This document shows, in pieces, positions 54,775-61,919 of a DNA stretch of 64,000 nt. Within the stretch, counting starts at the first letter, position 1, and each line of letters starts with the position of its first letter. This DNA comes from a virus: the IMG/VR virus record IMGVR_UViG_3300035659_000003, positions 1 to 64,000 of that record, one strand, 5' to 3'. A program made the translations under genes and the position numbers. The notes under the pieces were generated by a model, which was not told the origin of the DNA, did no database searches, and was given only the letters and a program-made list of their open reading frames with translations.

Positions 54775-54785
54775 GGTTCCTCCTT

Positions 54786-55238
54786 CTAGAATACGTCCCC
54801 GTGAAGTTCGTAATGGCAGTTCTTACACAAGAGGACACACTTCTCAACCTCGCGGCAGAACAGATCGGTGTTGCTGCGCCACAGCCCTGCTGAAATTCGC
54901 CGCTCTTTAACCGCGCCGTCCTCATGGTGAAAGTCTAGTGAGCCGCCATACGTATTATACCCGCATTGCTGACAGCCGAGACCTTCTTTATAGGCAGAAA
55001 ACGCGTCTCGCCGCCGACCCCGAAATTTCCTAGCCCGCGTCAGGTAGGCTGCTCTGCGGCAGGGTTCGCTACAGTAACACGCCCCAGGAGATGGGAACGG
55101 AATCGGGCCTCCGCACTCGCGACAGGGGCGGCGACGCTTCATTCTATAGCAACGCTGCAGCGCGGCCCATCGTTCAGGATTGCGCGCGGCCCACGCGCGA
55201 GATCTAACCGTTTTAGGATTCTGGCTCAGGATAGACAT
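54786..55238 (-). CDS. HNH endonuclease-like protein
   Basis: Start ATG 55238 (MSILSQNPKTVRSRAWAAR) overlaps the upstream gene by 26 nt. A CREC/CSEPC zinc site is followed by the HNH core CQQCGYNTYGGSLDFHHEDG and VLLCKNCHYELH. Probably a homing endonuclease inserted between two small genes. Confidence 0.75.
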   Translation of the reverse strand: MSILSQNPKTVRSRAWAARNPERWAALQRCYRMKRRRPCRECGGPIPFPSPGACYCSEPCRRAAYLTRARKFRGRRRDAFSAYKEGLGCQQCGYNTYGGSLDFHHEDGAVKERRISAGLWRSNTDLFCREVEKCVLLCKNCHYELHGDVF

Positions 55239-55536
55239 CGCCGTTCTCAGAACATTTGCGCCGCTCGTAAGGCACCACCACACGGCGATACAGCTCCTGA
55301 TCGACATTTTTCAACACACCGGTCAGCAGGGCAATCTTCCAGTATCTAGGCGTGCCCATGAGGTTCAGGACTAGCGTGGTGATGGCATAATTGAGCAGGC
55401 CCGCCTCCACGGTCATCCTATCCGCCTCTAGCTGTGCGGCAGGGGCCATCATGGTGCGCTCGTTGCGGATGGCATCTGCCAACTGACGCACCCAGGTGTC
55501 AATGAACTCGCGGTTCTTCTTCGGCACGTAGGGCAT
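55213..55536 (-). CDS. DUF6899-like phage protein (107 aa)
   Basis: MPYVPKKNREFIDTWV start, NYAITTLVLNLMG centre and GVLKNVDQELYRRVVVPYE end resemble a small phage family that I know as DUF6899. Conserved helical fold; biochemical role unknown. Confidence 0.6.
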   Translation of the reverse strand: MPYVPKKNREFIDTWVRQLADAIRNERTMMAPAAQLEADRMTVEAGLLNYAITTLVLNLMGTPRYWKIALLTGVLKNVDQELYRRVVVPYERRKCSENGDVYPEPES

Positions 55537-55836
55537 CTACATACCTCCTACAGGATGGCCGCAGACACGGCACACCACGACTTCTTCGAAATACTGCTCG
55601 GTCGTAGGTCGACGCTCGATGATGTGCTCACCGTGTTGCACGCGCAGCAGCGAGGCATTCACCCGCACACGCTCGCGGTCAACGGGGACGATTCGGAAGC
55701 TGCCGTCGCAATGCTGCTCCAGACGCACCCGCTTGTCCATCAGCGGCTCCAGGTAGCGCTTAAGGAATACCTCCGTGCCGCAGCACGAGCGGATCAGAAC
55801 CGCGTCCCCCCGCCACTCCAATGTTCCCTCAGTCAT
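55537..55836 (-). CDS. Small hypothetical protein with zinc pair (99 aa)
   Basis: Start ATG 55836 overlaps the upstream stop (ATGA). The C-terminal CRVCGHPVGG and internal SCCG could bind metal. Beta-rich centre (DGSFRIVPVDRERVRVNA). Function unknown. Confidence 0.6.
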   Translation of the reverse strand: MTEGTLEWRGDAVLIRSCCGTEVFLKRYLEPLMDKRVRLEQHCDGSFRIVPVDRERVRVNASLLRVQHGEHIIERRPTTEQYFEEVVVCRVCGHPVGGM

Positions 55837-56042
55837 ACAGCCCTCCCTACTACCGGAACCACTGGCACATCCGCCGCCAGTGCCCACTGAACGGCCACTG
55901 TCGGCCCCTCACAGCGTGGGCAGTACCTGATTACCTGCTCTGGGCGAAACCGCCCGTGAGGGAAGTCCTCCGGTCTGGACGGGCGGTAGCCGTAGGGCCA
56001 GTCGCACGTGCCACACCGTGCCCCAATCAGGATCGCGTTCAT
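55833..56042 (-). CDS. Small zinc-ribbon protein (69 aa)
   Basis: CGTCDWP and CPRCEGP make a zinc ribbon. Coupled by ATGA overlaps on both sides. Function unknown. Confidence 0.65.
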   Translation of the reverse strand: MNAILIGARCGTCDWPYGYRPSRPEDFPHGRFRPEQVIRYCPRCEGPTVAVQWALAADVPVVPVVGRAV

Positions 56043-56533
56043 GCCTTTTTCACCAGGTGGATGTGGGGATGGTTCGGGAAGCAGCTCCGGTCGGTGCTGA
56101 GCACCAAGTCGGGATAGCGCTTGATCCCGCGCCGAACCAGCTCAAGGATATAGCCTCCGTCACGGGGCCACACGCCGTGTCGTGCGTTGGTGTTCTCCTT
56201 CACCGCGATCACGATATCGCCGCAGTAGGGGCAGTCCGCCACCCAGATATCCACATCCTCGTACCACCACTGATAGCCCTTGTGCGGGCGCTCACAGAGG
56301 AAGCACGACCCCTTGGCCGGTTTCGGTAGGGGTGGGGGCGGGCACACGGGCTCCGACTGCGTCGTCGCCAGGAGCGTGCCGTCTTCCCACACCTTGAAAA
56401 AGGCGTAGCGGCCATCCAGCACCTCGAGGCACAACTGGTGCCCTTTCGGGATGATCTCGACGGGCACCGACGAAGCTGCGTGAACCTTCAGATCACGCCC
56501 TGTGTCGTTGAAGAATACGGCGTGTGCTGTCAT
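56039..56533 (-). CDS. Hypothetical protein with two CxxC sites (164 aa)
   Basis: N-terminal beta domain (LKVHAASSVPVEIIPKGHQL), then CFLCERPHKG and CPYCGDIVIA, and a His-rich end (NHPHIHLVKK). It may bind zinc. The His end recalls HIT-type motifs but the order of elements is wrong for a HIT hydrolase. Confidence 0.55.
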   Translation of the reverse strand: MTAHAVFFNDTGRDLKVHAASSVPVEIIPKGHQLCLEVLDGRYAFFKVWEDGTLLATTQSEPVCPPPPLPKPAKGSCFLCERPHKGYQWWYEDVDIWVADCPYCGDIVIAVKENTNARHGVWPRDGGYILELVRRGIKRYPDLVLSTDRSCFPNHPHIHLVKKA

Positions 56534-56856
56534 GACTCCTCCTTCTCCCGCGCCAACAGGATGCTGTTCCAGCTAAACTCTACCACGTCTGCATAGGGCA
56601 GGTCGTCCAGCAACCGATCTGCGATTGCCGTGCCCTCGTACTCGGCGAACTGAAATCGGATACCCTCGATCGTAGCAAACAGCCGCGTGCAGGTCGCAAC
56701 GATGTAGCGCCAGCCCTTGTCGTTCTCGGCGTTGTGGATGGCCCAGCATGGCACCAGCTCCGCGTCAATGCGCTCAACTGGAAGGCCCGTCAGTGTGCGG
56801 GCCGCCACACAGGTCAGCGCCAGAGCCATCTCAAGTTCCGTCCACATGTAGCTCAT
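56530..56856 (-). CDS. Hypothetical protein (108 aa)
   Basis: Start ATG 56856 (MSYMWTELEMALALTCVA); the longer reading is shadow. Mainly helical with a Cys in each half. Overlaps the upstream gene by 26 nt. Function unknown. Confidence 0.55.
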   Translation of the reverse strand: MSYMWTELEMALALTCVAARTLTGLPVERIDAELVPCWAIHNAENDKGWRYIVATCTRLFATIEGIRFQFAEYEGTAIADRLLDDLPYADVVEFSWNSILLAREKEES

Positions 56857-57037
56857 CCTTATGATACCAGGCCTGGGCTCCGCGTGCGGCATTGATCGAG
56901 ACCAAGAACCACCCGCGCCCGAATATCCCGTCAATGTCTTTCTGCCCACTCATAATGACGGTGCCGCCGCTCCCAGCGAAACACTGGAACCGCTGGCCTG
57001 GCGGCTTGATGATGGTAACGCGGGTTCCGCGTCTCAC
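56831..57037 (-). CDS. Small beta-barrel protein (68 aa)
   Basis: MRRGTRVTIIKPPGQRFQCF, GGTVIMSGQKD, FLVSINAARGAQAWYHKDEL: a pattern of short strands like an SH3 or KOW barrel. Coupled by ATGA. Possibly nucleic-acid or protein-binding. Confidence 0.6.
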   Translation of the reverse strand: MRRGTRVTIIKPPGQRFQCFAGSGGTVIMSGQKDIDGIFGRGWFLVSINAARGAQAWYHKDELHVDGT

Positions 57038-57240
57038 TTAGTTCTCTCCAGGCACTGTGTGATCCGGCGCGCCAGGAGCTTCGCGTCCCCGCGCGAGATC
57101 GTAAAGGCGAAGCCAGGCTTATCCTCTTCGGGGTAGATCTCCAGCTTCAGCTCCTGGGGGCTCGCCGTCGAGACGTAGCCGTTCGGGTATTTGCCTGGTT
57201 TACGCCAGCCCCACATCAGCCCTGGGATGTGCTTGGCCAT
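57034..57240 (-). CDS. Small hypothetical protein (68 aa)
   Basis: Basic N-terminus (MAKHIPGLMWGWRKPGKYPN) and a beta/alpha remainder with an amphipathic end (LLARRITQCLERTK). Overlaps the nucleotidase end by 41 nt. Function unknown. Confidence 0.55.
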   Translation of the reverse strand: MAKHIPGLMWGWRKPGKYPNGYVSTASPQELKLEIYPEEDKPGFAFTISRGDAKLLARRITQCLERTK

Positions 57241-57832
57241 TTGCTTCCTCCAGTATGTCTAACAGCGCCCCAACGCCAGGTATCCGCACGATCTTCGGGT
57301 GTTCGAGATGCCGGTTGTAGGGGTAGTCAAGAGTGAAGACCGTGATTCCCGCCTCTGCCAGGGCCTGCACAGCTCTCGGGTGGTCGTCCACCATAACAGT
57401 GATGCCTAGCTCCTCGCATTTGGCGGGCTTGTCGCTCGGCTTCTCGACGGTGAATACGGTAGGCTGTACCAGCAGGTGCCACTGCAGCCAGCGCGCCGTT
57501 TGCTCCGCCGCTGGCCTGCCCGTCACGCGCCCGCGCGCCGTAATCCAGGTCACCTCCCAGGTGTCCATCAAGCAGCGCAGCCGCCACCACTCGTCATCGG
57601 TTAGCAGACTAGGCACCCTCTCCCACGAGTTCGGAACCTTGTCGAACTCCCGCCACGCCGCGTTGATGGCCTTCTTGTCCACACCATAGAGCACGGCCAG
57701 GTCAGACACCGTGGCGTCGCCCCCTCGGATCGGCGTGACGGGGTTGCCTGCCGCATCCCGCAGGAACCGCGCCCAGTAGGTCATGAAGTCCGCGACAACT
57801 CCGTCCACATCCCAGCCTATGCGATAACTCAC
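57200..57832 (-). CDS. HAD-family 5'(3')-deoxyribonucleotidase-like
   Basis: 210 aa from GTG 57832, which overlaps the LAGLIDADG stop (GTGA). HAD motif I WDVDGVVADFM, motif II VTWITARG, and later VEKPSDKPAKC with VMVDDHPRAV. Such enzymes remove phosphate from deoxynucleotides. Forms a nucleotide-metabolism set with 54295-54774 and 59259-59654. An open frame continues upstream of this start but lies on the LAGLIDADG gene and is rejected. Confidence 0.8.
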   Translation of the reverse strand: MSYRIGWDVDGVVADFMTYWARFLRDAAGNPVTPIRGGDATVSDLAVLYGVDKKAINAAWREFDKVPNSWERVPSLLTDDEWWRLRCLMDTWEVTWITARGRVTGRPAAEQTARWLQWHLLVQPTVFTVEKPSDKPAKCEELGITVMVDDHPRAVQALAEAGITVFTLDYPYNRHLEHPKIVRIPGVGALLDILEEANGQAHPRADVGLA

Positions 57833-58275
57833 TGTTGGCTCCGTCTCCCGCGTAGCGCCTGATAGATAATTGCGCGAGTGATTGCCACGAACGGGCCATG
57901 CCACCACCCACCACGATGCGCAGGTCGCCCACCCTGTCCCAGAATAGGAAATGCTACAAATAGCTCTGCGTCTGAACGCCTGCGTCCCCGAAAGTAAGGC
58001 AGCAACATACGGATGATCCACTGCGCCCTGCGTCCAGTAACAACCCAGTCTCCACAGAGCGCCCAGTTCTGCCGCTTTCGAAGTCGGATATCGCCCGCCC
58101 CCGTCCCGTCCTGACACGCCTGCAAAAGCTGCGTATCAGTGTTAGTCACGCGCAGTCTAAGAGCGAAGCCAGTCGGACATCGGTAGCACTGAAGGTGACC
58201 CTCGCCCTCCACGATGCCCGCAAGCCAGCCTAGAAACGAGTCTGAGGAATCCAAAACCCTAGTCCTCTTACGCAA
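57829..58275 (-). CDS. LAGLIDADG homing endonuclease
   Basis: 148 aa with one LAGLIDADG motif FLGWLAGIVEGEGHL, RLRVTNTDTQLLQACQ and a basic C-terminus. Start TTG 58275 or TTG 58254 (the latter is better spaced from AAGAGGAC). Inserted directly in front of the nucleotidase gene with a GTGA coupling, so it may have taken over that gene's start. It is unrelated in detail to the one at 19576. Confidence 0.8.
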   Translation of the reverse strand: MRKRTRVLDSSDSFLGWLAGIVEGEGHLQCYRCPTGFALRLRVTNTDTQLLQACQDGTGAGDIRLRKRQNWALCGDWVVTGRRAQWIIRMLLPYFRGRRRSDAELFVAFPILGQGGRPAHRGGWWHGPFVAITRAIIYQALRGRRSQQ

Positions 58276-58456
58276 ACAGAATCACGCCTGCTATAGCCAA
58301 CGCAGGAAGCCCTACCATGACTAGGCACGCCGCCCAGAACGGCCAGCGAGGATAGCTGCAGACCACCAGCACGCATTCGCCGTCCAGCACACTACGCTCG
58401 CCGCAACGTGGGCAGATCTCAAGCCCCAGGCCGCCAGTGCCGGAACCGCCGCCCAT
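58268..58456 (-). CDS. Zinc-ribbon plus TM protein (62 aa)
   Basis: Gly-rich start (MGGGSGTGGLGLEICPRCGE) with CPRC, a later Cys pair, then one TM helix (WAACLVMVGLPALAIAGVIL). A membrane-anchored zinc ribbon. Function unknown. Confidence 0.6.
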   Translation of the reverse strand: MGGGSGTGGLGLEICPRCGERSVLDGECVLVVCSYPRWPFWAACLVMVGLPALAIAGVILFA

Positions 58457-58457
58457 G

Positions 58458-59066
58458 CTAGTCCTCCACCGCGTCGACCATACCCCACTCCAGAGCCTCT
58501 TCGGGGAAGAGGTAGACGGGGGTGTTGGCCTCTAGAATCGTGAGCCAGAACTCCTCGGTCTTGTAGGGTGTCCCCGCCGCCGCCGTGCTGCGCTCCGCAT
58601 GGAACTTGGCTGTCTCCCTGTGCAACCGCGTCAGAAGCTTCTGCTCCGCGTTGAGGTCGCGCAGGTCGCCCACCGTCCAAGACGTGATGCCGTGCACCAT
58701 CAAGAAAGCGCTCTTGCCCATCTTGCGGACGTTGCACGTCTGGAGAACCTCGAACGCAGCGCTCATGCCGTGCCCGTAGACCTCGCCGGTGACGATGCAG
58801 CCCTTCCGCTGCGCCGCGCGGATCGCGTCCACGATAGCAAACTCGGACTCCACACTGCCGCCGTTCGAGGAGATGCGGACGGTGATCGGGTCAGGCTTCT
58901 CGCTGAGAAGGCTGATCTCCCGAACGATCCTGGCCGCCATCTCCGACCCCACGCGCTCGTCCAAGTAGACCTCGCGGCGCTTGAGGGCGGCAAACCGAAG
59001 CGAATCCTCGTAGCCGCGTGGCTCCTTCGTCTCGTCCACGTAGGTAGGCTCGTCCTGAGTCCTCAT
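58458..59066 (-). CDS. ClpP-like serine protease, second copy
   Basis: 202 aa from ATG 59066. The ClpP fold is seen as RISSNGGSVESEFAIVDAIR, nucleophile Ser102 in YGHGMSAAF and His125 in FLMVHGITSW. It lacks the coiled coil of the copy at 11073. It lies between zinc-ribbon genes in the accessory operon. Possible targets: host regulators, or a phage prohead if expressed late. Confidence 0.82.
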   Translation of the reverse strand: MRTQDEPTYVDETKEPRGYEDSLRFAALKRREVYLDERVGSEMAARIVREISLLSEKPDPITVRISSNGGSVESEFAIVDAIRAAQRKGCIVTGEVYGHGMSAAFEVLQTCNVRKMGKSAFLMVHGITSWTVGDLRDLNAEQKLLTRLHRETAKFHAERSTAAAGTPYKTEEFWLTILEANTPVYLFPEEALEWGMVDAVED

Positions 59067-59067
59067 A

Positions 59068-59262
59068 CTAGCCCTTCCTCTCCTTCTGATCGCTATCGAT
59101 CGTCCAGTTCGCGATGACATCCTCGGCGCAGCCTCCGCAGTAGCAGCCGTCGTCTATCCAGTGCACGCACCCTGAGCAGACCGCCAACCCGCAGGTCTCG
59201 CACTCGTGCTCCGGAAACTCCGCGCTGCAAAACCAGCAGGGGAACTCGCCCACGTCCATCAC
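59068..59262 (-). CDS. Small zinc-binding protein (64 aa)
   Basis: Six or more Cys in three pairs (CWFC, CETCGLAVC, CYCGGC) give a B-box/LIM-like arrangement. Overlaps the upstream gene by ATGA. Function unknown. Confidence 0.65.
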   Translation of the reverse strand: MMDVGEFPCWFCSAEFPEHECETCGLAVCSGCVHWIDDGCYCGGCAEDVIANWTIDSDQKERKG

Positions 59263-59654
59263 TCCGCCTCTGACTCCTGCGGCGCGAACGCTCCGGCGCG
59301 AATGGCCTCGACCGCCTCGATGTCGCGACCGTCAAGTGCCCTGTCGTCAAGCTCAGGATGCGTCCGCTCATACTCCATCAGCGTCAACGCACACCAAGCG
59401 ACCGACGCCAACACATGCTGGCCGTCCTTCGGGTCGAGTGAGACCCCCTTGCGGAACGTCTCCAGGTGCCGCATCATTGCGCCGATGACACGGCTCCAGG
59501 CCATGCCCTTGCGCCAGTTGTGATCGGTGTATTTGCGGGCACCCATCGTGTAGACGAACGCCACCGCCCCTAGTGGCAACGGGGGGATCAGATCATAGCG
59601 GAGTTTCTCCGCGTCGTTCTTCCAGGCCGGTAGTTTGGCCTTCGGGCCGCTCAT
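59259..59654 (-). CDS. dATP/dGTP diphosphohydrolase-like protein (DUF5664 type)
   Basis: 131 aa, start ATG 59654. The core LRYDLIPPLPLGAVAFVYTM, GARKYTDHNWRKGM, MMRHLETFRKG and HVLASVAWCALTLMEY is the signature of PF18909-type phage proteins (MazG-like helical fold, Glu/Asp metal ligands). Enzymes of this group cleave dNTPs; related ones serve 2-aminoadenine phages. No PurZ-like synthetase is in the window, so a base-substitution pathway is not supported. Confidence 0.75.
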   Translation of the reverse strand: MSGPKAKLPAWKNDAEKLRYDLIPPLPLGAVAFVYTMGARKYTDHNWRKGMAWSRVIGAMMRHLETFRKGVSLDPKDGQHVLASVAWCALTLMEYERTHPELDDRALDGRDIEAVEAIRAGAFAPQESEAE

Positions 59655-59944
59655 CACCAAGTCCTGTCCAGCTCCACCGGATAGGGATCGCTCGGCTCGT
59701 CGTCTAGAAACGAATCCTCCGGTGGCTCGCCCGTAGGAAACCCTCCACTCAGGACATAATCTGGGGAAGCGTAAGGGTCGTCGCGGGCCGCGTCGTCGAG
59801 GTCGAGTACAGGCCGATAGGCCCTGAACGGGGCCTTGTTGATGATCCTGACCGTAGTGGGGCTCCCTTGCCGCACTAGGTACTCTAGCGCCTTGCGGATT
59901 CCCCGCATCTCCTCCAGCATCTGCCGTTGCTGCTCGATACACAT
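59654..59944 (-). CDS. Hypothetical protein (96 aa)
   Basis: A helical N-terminus (EQQRQMLEEMRGIRKALEYL) and an acidic, Pro-rich tail (DLDDAARDDPYASPDY). Coupled to the diphosphohydrolase gene (TGATG-type). Function unknown. Confidence 0.55.
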   Translation of the reverse strand: MCIEQQRQMLEEMRGIRKALEYLVRQGSPTTVRIINKAPFRAYRPVLDLDDAARDDPYASPDYVLSGGFPTGEPPEDSFLDDEPSDPYPVELDRTW

Positions 59945-59947
59945 AGA

Positions 59948-60364
59948 CTAAGCCTCCTCTATCTCTCGTGCCCAAGGTGGCACCTCGGTCAGTGGTTCCA
60001 GTTCCGGCACGAGGCCGCTGAATTGCTGCAAGACAAGGAACACCTGCAGCAGCACCGGCTGTGCATTGTCATAGGACGTGCGCCCCAGGCTGGAGACAAT
60101 CATCCAGGCGTCGTCGAACGTCAAGGCCAGCTCCTGCTTATCGGCGCTAGGGGCAGCCGCCGCACCGTATCCGGCGATCGCCGCTGTGGTGGTGACGCCC
60201 TTTGGAAAGGTCAGGGCCAGGATGATATCTTGCACCTTGCGGAGTAGATAGTGCACCTCCGACTCGTCCTTCCCCAGCACGTGAGGGCCGCTAATGCCGC
60301 GCAAGAGTTCATGGATGGCCCAGCCGTCAGTCAGGCTCACCCATATCGTCTTCGTATCGGACAT
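59948..60364 (-). CDS. Hypothetical protein (138 aa)
   Basis: MSDTKTIWVSLTDGWAIHEL, mostly helical, with an Ala-rich linker (IAGYGAAAAPSADK). Overlaps the upstream gene by 38 nt. Function unknown. Confidence 0.55.
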   Translation of the reverse strand: MSDTKTIWVSLTDGWAIHELLRGISGPHVLGKDESEVHYLLRKVQDIILALTFPKGVTTTAAIAGYGAAAAPSADKQELALTFDDAWMIVSSLGRTSYDNAQPVLLQVFLVLQQFSGLVPELEPLTEVPPWAREIEEA

Positions 60365-60590
60365 TGGGCACCTCCTCCGATAAGGAATCTACCGCTAGCA
60401 CAATCGTCTCCTCGAACTCAGGGTGCTCAGCGCGGAGAAACTCCGTAACCGCGCCGCACTTCTTGCAGACGCCATGCTCGTAGAAATAATGACTCCCCAT
60501 CACCCATGTGGGCCGATCCATAATGTAGTGATGGACGCAGTTCGAGTCCCCGCCACGGACGTTGACTCGCTGTGAGGCGTGCTTACCCAC
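60327..60590 (-). CDS. Hypothetical protein with CxxC (87 aa)
   Basis: Contains CVHHYIMDRPTW and GVCKKCGAVTEF, so a zinc site with His and Cys ligands is likely. The C-terminus is acidic. Overlaps both neighbours. Function unknown. Confidence 0.55.
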   Translation of the reverse strand: MGKHASQRVNVRGGDSNCVHHYIMDRPTWVMGSHYFYEHGVCKKCGAVTEFLRAEHPEFEETIVLAVDSLSEEVPNVRYEDDMGEPD

Positions 60591-60948
60591 GCGTCCACCC
60601 CGTCGCCGCCGCCAGACGCTCCTGAGCAGTCGCGTCCGGCAGGGTATTGATCTCGGGATCGGTGCGAGATAGGCCCAGGATGCGGTCGGTGCTCTTCTCC
60701 TCGGGGTCGCCCCGCTGCTCGGCGTGTTCTCGCATCTCCTGCGCCAACGTGTAGGCGGGCCGGATATGGTCGGAGAATGTGTAAACGTCCAGTGCTCCGA
60801 ACCGGCCTAGTGGCACACGCACCGTTACGATTTCCCACGCGTGCTCCCCGAAGGCGTAGCGCTCGACGGCGACAACGACGCCGATCGCCCGCAGCGCTCT
60901 CCGCTCAGCCGTGTGAAGGATTTCTGCTAGCTCACCGAGCCTCGTCAT
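60583..60948 (-). CDS. Hypothetical protein (121 aa)
   Basis: MTRLGELAEILHTAERRALR, alpha/beta. An acidic middle and a helical end. Second gene behind class B promoter copy 2. No family recognised. Confidence 0.55.
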   Translation of the reverse strand: MTRLGELAEILHTAERRALRAIGVVVAVERYAFGEHAWEIVTVRVPLGRFGALDVYTFSDHIRPAYTLAQEMREHAEQRGDPEEKSTDRILGLSRTDPEINTLPDATAQERLAAATGWTRG

Positions 60949-60966
60949 TGGTATTCTCCAGTGCTA

Positions 60967-61425
60967 CTAGGCCGCATTTGCCCGTCGCCTCCCATGAACT
61001 TCCTCGTTGTGCTGCGCCAGAGTGTCGTTCAATCTGTCAAAAGGCACAGTTGAGGTAGTACCGTCGCACCAATGAATCGGGACGGGCGGGTGAAACTGCA
61101 TCCGCCACGCAATGGCCTCGTCGCTCTTGGCGTTGGCGTCAAGGCGCGTGGCCTTGGTACCTGCAGGGACGAGTTTGAGCGGCGTCGGCGTGTCGACGAC
61201 CCTCGCCGCGACTGCTGCCCGCTGCCCCCCCTCGGCCAGGCTCCAGAAGCGCCAGCCGTTGCAGGCGACTCCGCCCGTGATTGCGCTCCCCGCCGCCGAC
61301 AAGCTCCCGAACTCCCGCCCGTCCTCCAGGCGGCAGCGCCCCCCATCGAGGACGGTGGCCCCGTAAGCGTCGCCCTTATAACGAGCCACCAATGGTGTGC
61401 CCGCTGCCAAGCTATGCCGAGCCAT
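60967..61425 (-). CDS. RAMA-domain protein (putative reader of modified DNA)
   Basis: 152 aa. Residues 7-65 match the RAMA fold pattern: GTPLVARYKGDAYGATVLDG, CRLEDGREFGSLSAAGSAIT, ACNGWRFW. RAMA domains are predicted to read methylated or otherwise modified bases. The remainder is charged with a hydrophobic strand. It is the first gene behind class B promoter copy 2 (GGGAGG ribosome binding site). It may sense host or phage DNA modification. Confidence 0.7.
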   Translation of the reverse strand: MARHSLAAGTPLVARYKGDAYGATVLDGGRCRLEDGREFGSLSAAGSAITGGVACNGWRFWSLAEGGQRAAVAARVVDTPTPLKLVPAGTKATRLDANAKSDEAIAWRMQFHPPVPIHWCDGTTSTVPFDRLNDTLAQHNEEVHGRRRANAA

Positions 61426-61446
61426 ACGCGACCTCCCTTTCTGCTT

Positions 61447-61477
61447 ACTATGACGATCCGGCGGGGTCTTCGGTCAC
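61447..61477 (-). promoter_or_regulatory. ECF-sigma-type promoter, class B copy 2
   Basis: GTGAC (61477-61473), 17 nt, CGTC (61455-61452), then ATAGTAAG. Strongly similar to the element before the 548-736 gene. It overlaps the end of the 56-aa gene upstream and sits 15-20 nt before the RAMA gene's Shine-Dalgarno sequence. Confidence 0.65.
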
Positions 61478-61618
61478 ACCCCGCACCCGCTCAATAGGAA
61501 ACCGGATGATCTTATGGGCCTCCTTCTTGGCCCGCTGATAGTCAGCCATGAAGCGGTTCGCCACGCCCATGAATTTCAAGAAGCGGCGCAGCTCAAGGTC
61601 AATCGGCTCCTTGTCCAT
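61448..61618 (-). CDS. Small basic helical protein (56 aa)
   Basis: ATG 61618 with AGGAGGG well placed. It reads MDKEPIDLELRRFLKFMGVA, then a basic helix (DYQRAKKEAHKIIRF). Its stop TAG is inside the class B copy 2. Behind class A copy 3. Function unknown; a DNA-binding role is possible. Confidence 0.6.
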   Translation of the reverse strand: MDKEPIDLELRRFLKFMGVANRFMADYQRAKKEAHKIIRFPIERVRGVTEDPAGSS

Positions 61619-61630
61619 CGTCAGGCCCTC

Positions 61631-61864
61631 CTAGCTAAGCAGGGCCTCGACTAGCCCCTGCCGAAACGCCGCAATGATATCTGTGTTGCTCAGGCCCGCC
61701 GCGCGGAGTGCCTTGATCTTAGTCGCCGTCGCCATCTGGGTAGGCGTCCACAGACACGTAGCCTTCGAAGTCAGACTGAGAACCTCGGCGATGCGGGGCG
61801 CGGTGACGCTCAGCTCCTGCTGAAACTTCCGCACTGCTTCGTCGATCTCGTCTTGCGTAAGCAT
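61631..61864 (-). CDS. Small hypothetical protein, possible HTH (77 aa)
   Basis: MLTQDEIDEAVRKFQQELSV, then TPTQMATATKIKALRAAGLS followed by NTDIIAAFRQG, which has the spacing of a helix-turn-helix. First gene behind class A promoter copy 3. Candidate regulator; not certain. Confidence 0.55.
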   Translation of the reverse strand: MLTQDEIDEAVRKFQQELSVTAPRIAEVLSLTSKATCLWTPTQMATATKIKALRAAGLSNTDIIAAFRQGLVEALLS

Positions 61865-61876
61865 CCCCGATCACCA

Positions 61877-61916
61877 CCTTTCACTGATAGAGACGGTCGG
61901 CTGGGGGGAGTGTTAC
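61877..61916 (-). promoter_or_regulatory. ECF-sigma-type promoter, class A copy 3
   Basis: GTAAC (61916-61912), 16 nt, CGTC (61895-61892), then TCTATCAGTGAAAGGTGG. One base differs from copy 1 in the region after CGTC. It abuts the stop of the minor head gene (61920) and starts the accessory gene block. Confidence 0.65.
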
Positions 61917-61919
61917 GGG

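Noticed and set aside
57833-58117. N-terminal extension of the nucleotidase frame
   Set aside because: The frame is open upstream but reads through the LAGLIDADG gene; HAD motif I lies immediately after the GTG at 57832, which has a 4-nt overlap with the previous stop.
59259-59654. 2-aminoadenine (Z-genome) pathway
   Set aside because: Only the diphosphohydrolase-like member is visible; no PurZ-like synthetase or DatZ-like HD enzyme is seen, and the polymerase has a UDG-like domain not typical of that system.
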